A DNA stretch of 52,343 nucleotides from Actinomadura sp. KC06. Its GTDB lineage: Bacteria > Actinomycetota > Actinomycetes > Streptosporangiales > Streptosporangiaceae. Where the stretch lies: positions 1-52,343 of the forward strand of contig NZ_SMKT01000049.1 of NCBI RefSeq assembly GCF_004348735.1. The letters are read 5' to 3'. The stretch's first letter is position 1; each line of letters starts with the position of its first letter. This document shows, piece by piece, positions 48,225 through 52,343 of this stretch. The notes beneath the pieces were generated by a model, which worked only from the letters and a program-made list of their open reading frames with translations, ran no database searches and was not told where the DNA came from. A program made the position numbers and the translations under genes.

Positions 48225-48704
48225 CGGGAACGCGATCTCGCCGTCCAGCCGGCCAAGGCCACGATGGCAGCCGTGCTGGCCTGGATGATCGCCCTGCAGC
48301 GGCCGGAGGTGTCGCTACCGTTCATCGCGCCACCTGGGTGGCGTGCCCGATGGTGGACGCGACCGTGCACCGCTCGGTGATCAAGGGCGTCCAGCAGTTG
48401 CTGGCCGTGTACGACGACCTCCTCGATCACGCCGCCGCCGTCGTCAGCGCCTACCGTGGCCGTCATTTCGGCCCGGCCCGGCCGGAACCGCCGCAGGTCC
48501 TGGACGCGGCGCGGTGCCGCAAACGGGAACTCAACGACCGGCTGCGCCACTGGACCCCCGGCCGAGGCGTGGATGATCCACGGTCCGCTGCTCATCGAGA
48601 TCGACCGCCTGCTCGGCTGCCTGGCCGCCTACCTGCAAGAGCCCGCAGGCGACCGCCCCGCTGCGCCCGGCCCCGGCACCGAAGGGGATCCCGCATCCGG
48701 CTGA
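48225..48704 (+). pseudogene. Broken FUSC/aromatic-acid-exporter-type gene
   Basis: Three consecutive pieces in shifting frames resemble one protein: RERDLAVQPAKATMAAVLAW with RPEVSLPFIAP (frame of 48225), then ATWVACPMVDATVHRSVIKG with VQQLLAVYDDLLDHAAAVVS (shift near 48332), then AEAWMIHGPLLIEIDRLLGC with LAAYLQEP (shift back near 48556). The last shift is explained by one extra C in a CCCCC run (about 48553-48557). The AKAxxAAVLAW...APxxxxxxATVxRSVxxGxQQ pattern is that of FUSC-type membrane proteins, but most membrane helices are missing, so it is decayed rather than a sequencing slip alone. The flanks, 48118-48224 and 48705-48841, show nothing else. Confidence 0.5.
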
Positions 48705-48841
48705 AGCCGACGGAGACCCGCCTGCTGCGGGCTCGCCGATGAGCCGGACGGGCTTCGGGCTGCCAATAGGGAGAAGTCGGGCGTATGGGACACATGTGAG
48801 CGGGTACCAGACCTCCGCACTTTCGAGGCCACGGAGGAGAG

Positions 48842-49957
48842 ATGACCGTAGGACACGCTCTGGACCCGTCCGCCGAGCGGGCCCAGGCGCCGCTGCGGGC
48901 GGCGACGCCGACACTGCCCGCCGCGCGGGGACCGATGTCGCGGGCGGTGGTGGACGCGCTGGCCGCAGGCTCGCCGCCGATCCCCGTCCCGCACTCGCCG
49001 TTCTCCGATGCGATGCGCGCCGTGCCGTCCGCCGACCCCTATGGGGAGGACCTGCAGATCGCCCTGCATACCTGTTACGAGCTGCACTACCGCGGATTCG
49101 CCGGCGTGGACCCGGACTGGGAGTGGGACACCGGGCTACTGCGGCTGCGCGGCGAGATGGAATCGACGTTCCTGGACGCGCTACGCCGCGACACCGCCGT
49201 CCACCCCACCAAGGCCGACACCGACGTGGACGGGACGCTGGAGGAATTGCTAACCGAGCCGGTCGACGGCCAAAGCGTCACCCACCATCTGCGGGACGAA
49301 GGGACGTGGTGGCAACTGCTGGAACACGCCGCGCACCGGTCGGTGTACCACCTGAAGGAGGCCGACCCGCATGCGTGGGTCGTCCCGCGGCTGCGGGGCC
49401 GCGCCAAGACGGCGCTGGTGGCGGTGGAGCACGACGAGTTCGGCGGCGGCCGTCCGGAGATGATCCATCAGGGCCTGTACGCCGACCTGCTCGACGACCT
49501 CGGCCTGGACTCGTCCTACGGCGCTCACGTGGACGCCGCGCCGGCGGTGACGCTGGCGACCGTCAACATGATGTCGCTGTTCGGGCTGCGGCGGGCGCTG
49601 CGGGGCGCGCTGGTGGGGCATTTCGCGGCCGCGGAGATCACCACGGCGCCGGCCGCGCGGCGGATGGCGCGGGCGCTGGAGCGCCTGGGCGGCGGCCCGC
49701 GGGCCCGCCTGTTCTACACCGAGCACATCGAGGCGGACGCCGTCCACGAGCAGGTGCTGCGCCACGACGTGATCGGCGGGCTGCTCGCGGACGAGCCTCA
49801 ATTGGCACCGGACGTGGTGCTGGGGATCCGGGCCACGGTCCTGCTGGAGGACCGGTTCGGCCGTCACCTCCTGGACTGCTGGCAGGCAGGCCGATCATCC
49901 CTGCGCCACCCATTGACGGCCTCCCCGGCGGACGCCGCAGGGACGGTGGGCCGATGA
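48842..49957 (+). CDS. Iron-containing redox enzyme (haem-oxygenase-like di-iron oxidase/oxygenase)
   Basis: All-helical HDO-type protein of 371 aa. Candidate metal ligands follow the family order: E80/H82 in CYELHYRGF, E197-H209 in VEHDEFGGGRPEMIH, and H295, D299, H302 in FYTEHIEADAVHEQ. The phrase HDEFGGGRPExxH is a hallmark of proteins labelled iron-containing redox enzyme. Relatives such as UndA, BesC and SznF perform O2-dependent C-C cleavage, desaturation or N-oxidation. About 60 extra N-terminal residues precede the core. It is coupled by ATGA overlap to a methyltransferase and then a CDGSH protein, suggesting a small pathway; the substrate is unknown. Confidence 0.88.
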   Translation: MTVGHALDPSAERAQAPLRAATPTLPAARGPMSRAVVDALAAGSPPIPVPHSPFSDAMRAVPSADPYGEDLQIALHTCYELHYRGFAGVDPDWEWDTGLLRLRGEMESTFLDALRRDTAVHPTKADTDVDGTLEELLTEPVDGQSVTHHLRDEGTWWQLLEHAAHRSVYHLKEADPHAWVVPRLRGRAKTALVAVEHDEFGGGRPEMIHQGLYADLLDDLGLDSSYGAHVDAAPAVTLATVNMMSLFGLRRALRGALVGHFAAAEITTAPAARRMARALERLGGGPRARLFYTEHIEADAVHEQVLRHDVIGGLLADEPQLAPDVVLGIRATVLLEDRFGRHLLDCWQAGRSSLRHPLTASPADAAGTVGR

Positions 49958-50622
49958 TGCTGCTGCGGCCGCCTGGCGTCTACCGCCCCCAGTCCGACAC
50001 GCATCTGCTGACGAGGGCGCTGCGCCGCGCGGACGTCCCGCCGGGCGCGCGGCTGCTGGAGCTCGGCACCGGGACCGGCGCGGTGGCGGTGGCCGCAGCC
50101 CGCGTCGGGTGCGAGGTCGTCGCGGTGGACGTGTCGGCACGGGCCGTCCTGGCGGCGCGGCTGAACGCGCGGGTGCGGGGCCTGCCGGTGCGGGTCCTGC
50201 ACGGCGACCTGTTCGCGCCGGTGGCGGGCGAGGTGTTCGACGTGATCGTCGCCAACCCCCCGTACGTGCCGGGCGACACCGACCCGGCGTCGGCCCGCGG
50301 CCGGGCGCGCACATGGGAGGCAGGCCCGACCGGCCGGGCGGTCCTGGACAAGATCTGCCAGGCGGCCCCGCGGCACCTGTCGCCCTCGGGGACGCTGCTG
50401 GTGGTGCATTCGGCCCTGAGCGGGGTGGCGGCCACGTTGGTGGCGCTGCGCCGGGCGGGGATGCGGGCCCAGGTGGTGGCACGGCAGCGCGAGCCGTTCG
50501 GCCCGGTGATGCGCGGACGAGCCGAGGCACTGGCCGCGCGCCGCCTGCTCCGTCCCGGACAGCGACACGAAGACCTGGTCGTAGTACGCGCCGACCGCAT
50601 CACGACAAGGCAGACACCATGA
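49954..50622 (+). CDS. HemK/PrmC-like class I methyltransferase
   Basis: SAM methyltransferase of 222 aa with motif I LLELGTGTGAVAVAAARVG and the amide/amine-methylating signature NPPY in VIVANPPYVPGDTD, typical of the HemK2/MTQ2 group that modifies glutamine or other N atoms. No N-terminal helical domain as in PrmC. Starts at ATG 49954 overlapping the upstream TGA, and its own stop overlaps the CDGSH start. Because NPPY enzymes act on amide or amino nitrogen, a nitrogen-containing substrate shared with the di-iron enzyme is plausible. Confidence 0.9.
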   Translation: MMLLRPPGVYRPQSDTHLLTRALRRADVPPGARLLELGTGTGAVAVAAARVGCEVVAVDVSARAVLAARLNARVRGLPVRVLHGDLFAPVAGEVFDVIVANPPYVPGDTDPASARGRARTWEAGPTGRAVLDKICQAAPRHLSPSGTLLVVHSALSGVAATLVALRRAGMRAQVVARQREPFGPVMRGRAEALAARRLLRPGQRHEDLVVVRADRITTRQTP

Positions 50623-50894
50623 GCACCGACGCCGCCCGCCCCGACCCGGCGAAAGGCCGGGACCCACGGCGAGTACGCATCATTCCGGGCGGACCGGTGC
50701 TGGTCGAGGGCCCGGTCGAGATCGTCCTGGACGACGGCACCACGGCGACATCGGACCGCTTCCTGGTAGCCCTCTGCGCCTGCCGCCGCAGCCGCGCCTA
50801 CCCATTCTGCGACACCAGCCACCGCCGCCACGCCCGGCCCACTCCACCGGCCAACAAAGCACCTCCCACAGCCCCCCGCGACAATCCCCAATAA
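50619..50894 (+). CDS. CDGSH iron-sulfur domain protein
   Basis: Small redox protein of 91 aa with a 2Fe-2S-binding motif of the mitoNEET type: C53, C55, C64 and H68 in CACRRSRAYPFCDTSH. The canonical D-G is D-T here. N-terminal strands RVRIIPGGPVLVEGPVEIVL fold around the cluster; the C-terminal 20 residues are Pro/Arg-rich. It overlaps the methyltransferase stop by 4 nt. A likely electron donor to the di-iron enzyme two genes upstream. Confidence 0.93.
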   Translation: MSTDAARPDPAKGRDPRRVRIIPGGPVLVEGPVEIVLDDGTTATSDRFLVALCACRRSRAYPFCDTSHRRHARPTPPANKAPPTAPRDNPQ

Positions 50895-50981
50895 CCCCTG
50901 CCAAGCCCGCTCGCGCCACGCCATGCCCAAGGCTGGTCGAGCGGGTCAAATCACGGTCTTCACCAACCCGTCCCGCAACAC

Positions 50982-50998
50982 GCCCCCGATGCGGGGGC
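50982..50998 (-). terminator. Short GC hairpin after the Lrp-type gene
   Basis: GCCCCC-GATGC-GGGGGC, a 6-bp stem beginning 6 nt beyond the regulator stop. A looser pair CCCGCTCG/CGAGCGGG (about 50908 and 50937) lies farther out, toward the convergent CDGSH gene, and may terminate that operon. Confidence 0.5.
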
Positions 50999-51004
50999 CG
51001 GAGA

Positions 51005-51463
51005 TCAGGTCGGTGCCGTGATCGGACGGCGGCGGTACTCGTACACCAGGTGCGTGGTGATCGACTGCACCGATTTCGCCGAGGTGACCTTGCGCCAGGC
51101 GAAGGTGCGGAGATGTTCGGCCGACGGTACGGCGACGCGCAACAGCACGTCGATCTCGCCGGACACGACGGTGGCGTCGAGCACGCAGGGATCGTCCAAC
51201 ACCACGCTCAGGAAGCGCTCCACCACGTCCTCGCTCTGGGGACGCAGCCGGACAGCGATCATGGCCTGCATCGGCCGCCCGAGCGCGGCCGGATCGATCT
51301 CCGCGGTGAACCGCTTGATCACGCCGCCCCGGACCAGGCGCCGGAGGCGCTCGTGCGTCGTCGACTCGGCGGCGCCGAGCCGCTTGGCCAGCTCGCGGTT
51401 GGTCAGCCGAGAGTTCTCCTGCAGAGCGACGATCATCTCCACGTCCGCCCGTGATAGTTCCAT
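51005..51463 (-). CDS. Lrp/AsnC-family transcriptional regulator
   Basis: Feast/famine regulator of 152 aa: HTH region LSRADVEMIVALQENSRLTN, RELAKRLGAAESTTHERLRR, LVRGGVIKRFTAEIDPAALG, followed by a RAM/ACT-like ligand domain with VVERFLSVVLDDPCVLDATV and VSGEIDVLLRVAVPSAEHLR. ATG 51463 fits the conserved start; AGGTGG is only 3 nt upstream. Divergent from the phytanoyl-CoA dioxygenase-like gene across 72 bp containing a palindrome, so it probably controls it. The effector is probably an amino acid or related acid. Confidence 0.94.
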   Translation of the reverse strand: MELSRADVEMIVALQENSRLTNRELAKRLGAAESTTHERLRRLVRGGVIKRFTAEIDPAALGRPMQAMIAVRLRPQSEDVVERFLSVVLDDPCVLDATVVSGEIDVLLRVAVPSAEHLRTFAWRKVTSAKSVQSITTHLVYEYRRRPITAPT

Positions 51464-51509
51464 ACACCACCTGCCTTTCCCGAGACGGTTTCGGATGATC
51501 ACCGATGGC

Positions 51510-51533
51510 GGCGAAGCTACCGTAGTTTTCGCC
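51510..51533. promoter_or_regulatory. Nested palindrome between the Lrp regulator and the dioxygenase
   Basis: GGCGAA (51510-51515) and TTCGCC (51528-51533) enclose CTAC-C-GTAG (51517-51525), giving a 24-bp imperfect palindrome ending 2 nt before the dioxygenase ATG. Position and symmetry suit an Lrp-type operator. It leaves no room for a standard ribosome site. Confidence 0.5.
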
Positions 51534-51535
51534 GT

Positions 51536-52343
51536 ATGCATCCGATCACCACCTGGGAAGACCCAGGAGCCGCGCGTGAACGCTTTCACCGCGACGGGTT
51601 CGTCGTCATGGAACCCGCGTTCACGCCCGACCAGTGCCGGTGGGCGCGCGACCGTCTCGGCGGGCTCTTCGCGGGGCGCTTCCCGACCGGGATCTATCCG
51701 GACGAGTGGTACTGGCGGGAAGGGCTGAGCCTTCCTGACGCGACGCGCCACATGGCCAACGCCTGGAAATCCGACCAGGTCATCGTATCGATCGTCCAGG
51801 CGTCCTGGGTCGGAGACTGGATCGCCCACCTCACCGGATGGCCCGGGACGCGCCTGGGCCAGGACACGATCTGGATCAAACCACCGTCGGCGCGGGCGTC
51901 GGCGCTGCACCAGGACAACTCCTTCGTCGACTTCCTGGCTCCGGCGACGATGAGCACCTGCTGGATGACGTTCGACGACACCCACGTCGACGCGGCGACG
52001 ATCGAGTACGTTCCCGGCTCCCACCGCTGGCCGACCGTCCCGCTCCCGGCCGACTTCCACGATCCCGGCGACCATCGCGCACGGATGCGGGTGTCCGCCG
52101 CCGCCGCGGGAGTCGCGGACCCCGCCGTCGTCCAGCTCGAAGTGCCCGCGGGCACGATCGTTTTTCACGACGGCAACGTCTGGCACGGAGCGGCCGCCTC
52201 TCAGCGGGCCGGGACGGCGTGGCGCCATACCCTGGCGGCCCATGTCCTGCCCGCGAACGCGCGCTTCACCGCCGCATCGGGCGGCTACATCTACCGCCGC
52301 TACCAGCTACCCGATGACGATTCGCTTCACAACGCCTTCTTCC
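51536..52343 (+). CDS. Phytanoyl-CoA dioxygenase (PhyH)-family protein, 3'-truncated by window edge
   Basis: Fe(II)/2-oxoglutarate-type oxygenase; 269 codons are visible, with no stop before the right edge. N-terminal ERFHRDGFVVMEPAFTPDQC is typical of PhyH proteins. Iron ligands: HxD in SALHQDNSFVDF and distal His in IVFHDGNVWHGAAA. The middle has TCWMTFDDTHVDAATIEYVP followed by GSHRW. It hydroxylates an unknown small molecule; the divergent Lrp regulator hints at an amino-acid-like substrate. ATG 51536 is the only start that preserves the conserved N-terminus; no Shine-Dalgarno is present. Confidence 0.88.
   Translation, partial: MHPITTWEDPGAARERFHRDGFVVMEPAFTPDQCRWARDRLGGLFAGRFPTGIYPDEWYWREGLSLPDATRHMANAWKSDQVIVSIVQASWVGDWIAHLTGWPGTRLGQDTIWIKPPSARASALHQDNSFVDFLAPATMSTCWMTFDDTHVDAATIEYVPGSHRWPTVPLPADFHDPGDHRARMRVSAAAAGVADPAVVQLEVPAGTIVFHDGNVWHGAAASQRAGTAWRHTLAAHVLPANARFTAASGGYIYRRYQLPDDDSLHNAFF

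Noticed and set aside
1..52343. tRNA, rRNA, CRISPR or intact insertion sequence
   Set aside because: Read for these and none found. The IS30-like segment at 19397 is only a DNA-binding domain within a regulator, with no transposase catalytic core or terminal inverted repeats.

Overview
The window is very GC-rich DNA with strong G/C bias at third codon positions, tightly overlapping operons, many GTG starts, a four-gene conservon, SARP regulation and a type II polyketide synthase (PKS). This points to a filamentous actinomycete. A member of the Thermomonosporaceae such as Actinomadura would fit, but the genus is a guess.

Layout. (1) 1-9.2 kb is a sulfur island: a sulfate ABC transporter (binding protein cut by the left edge, then cysT, cysW, cysA), an Rrf2 regulator, cysteine dioxygenase plus rhodanese, a TauE/SafE permease, a HEAT-repeat protein and a Tat-exported sulfatase. 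Two tiny leader peptides sharing the motif HVDL..R.A..LC sit in front of the dioxygenase and HEAT genes. Each start codon lies exactly 35 nt from the first base of a TTGA -35 box. (2) 9.6-12.4 kb holds a secreted DUF4360 protein and an acyl-CoA dehydrogenase. (3) 12.5-16.4 kb is a conservon (sensor-kinase-like, roadblock, DUF742, GTPase) ending in a GAF protein. (4) 16.7-24.4 kb holds a DrrAB-type exporter with a DUF4097 protein, divergent from an unusual regulator across an array of GTTGCA half-sites, followed by an MMPL transporter and a NarL-type two-component system.

(5) 24.4-43.9 kb is the centrepiece, an aromatic (type II) polyketide cluster. It has acetyl-CoA carboxylase genes (accC, accB and a fused accD-accA), an ActIII-like ketoreductase, a SARP activator, KSalpha/CLF, ACP, a didomain aromatase/cyclase and an ActIV-like metallo-beta-lactamase-fold cyclase/thioesterase. 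It also has two NTF2/SnoaL-like proteins, a berberine-bridge-type flavoenzyme, three O-methyltransferase-family proteins, an amidohydrolase and a close relative of the cofactor-free dioxygenase Hod. The CLF gate residues (W/T/F at the act CLF F109/T112/F116 positions) predict a C16 octaketide that is C9-reduced. The Hod-like enzyme suggests an unusual oxidative step. SARP-type 11-bp repeats lie in the two main promoter regions. KS to the flavoenzyme forms one leftward chain with mostly overlapping genes; methyltransferase-accDA-accB-accC forms a second leftward operon divergent from the ketoreductase.

(6) 44-52.3 kb holds two decayed gene fragments, a secreted vanadium haloperoxidase, a small CxxC protein, a second DUF4360 protein, an FMN reductase, a broken FUSC-type exporter, and a translationally coupled trio (haem-oxygenase-like di-iron enzyme, HemK-like methyltransferase, CDGSH protein). 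It ends with an Lrp regulator divergent from a phytanoyl-CoA-dioxygenase-like gene that runs off the right edge.

A pattern cutting across these regions is short tandem duplications at the 3' ends of five genes, three of them spanning stop codons. No tRNA, rRNA, CRISPR array or intact insertion sequence was seen.
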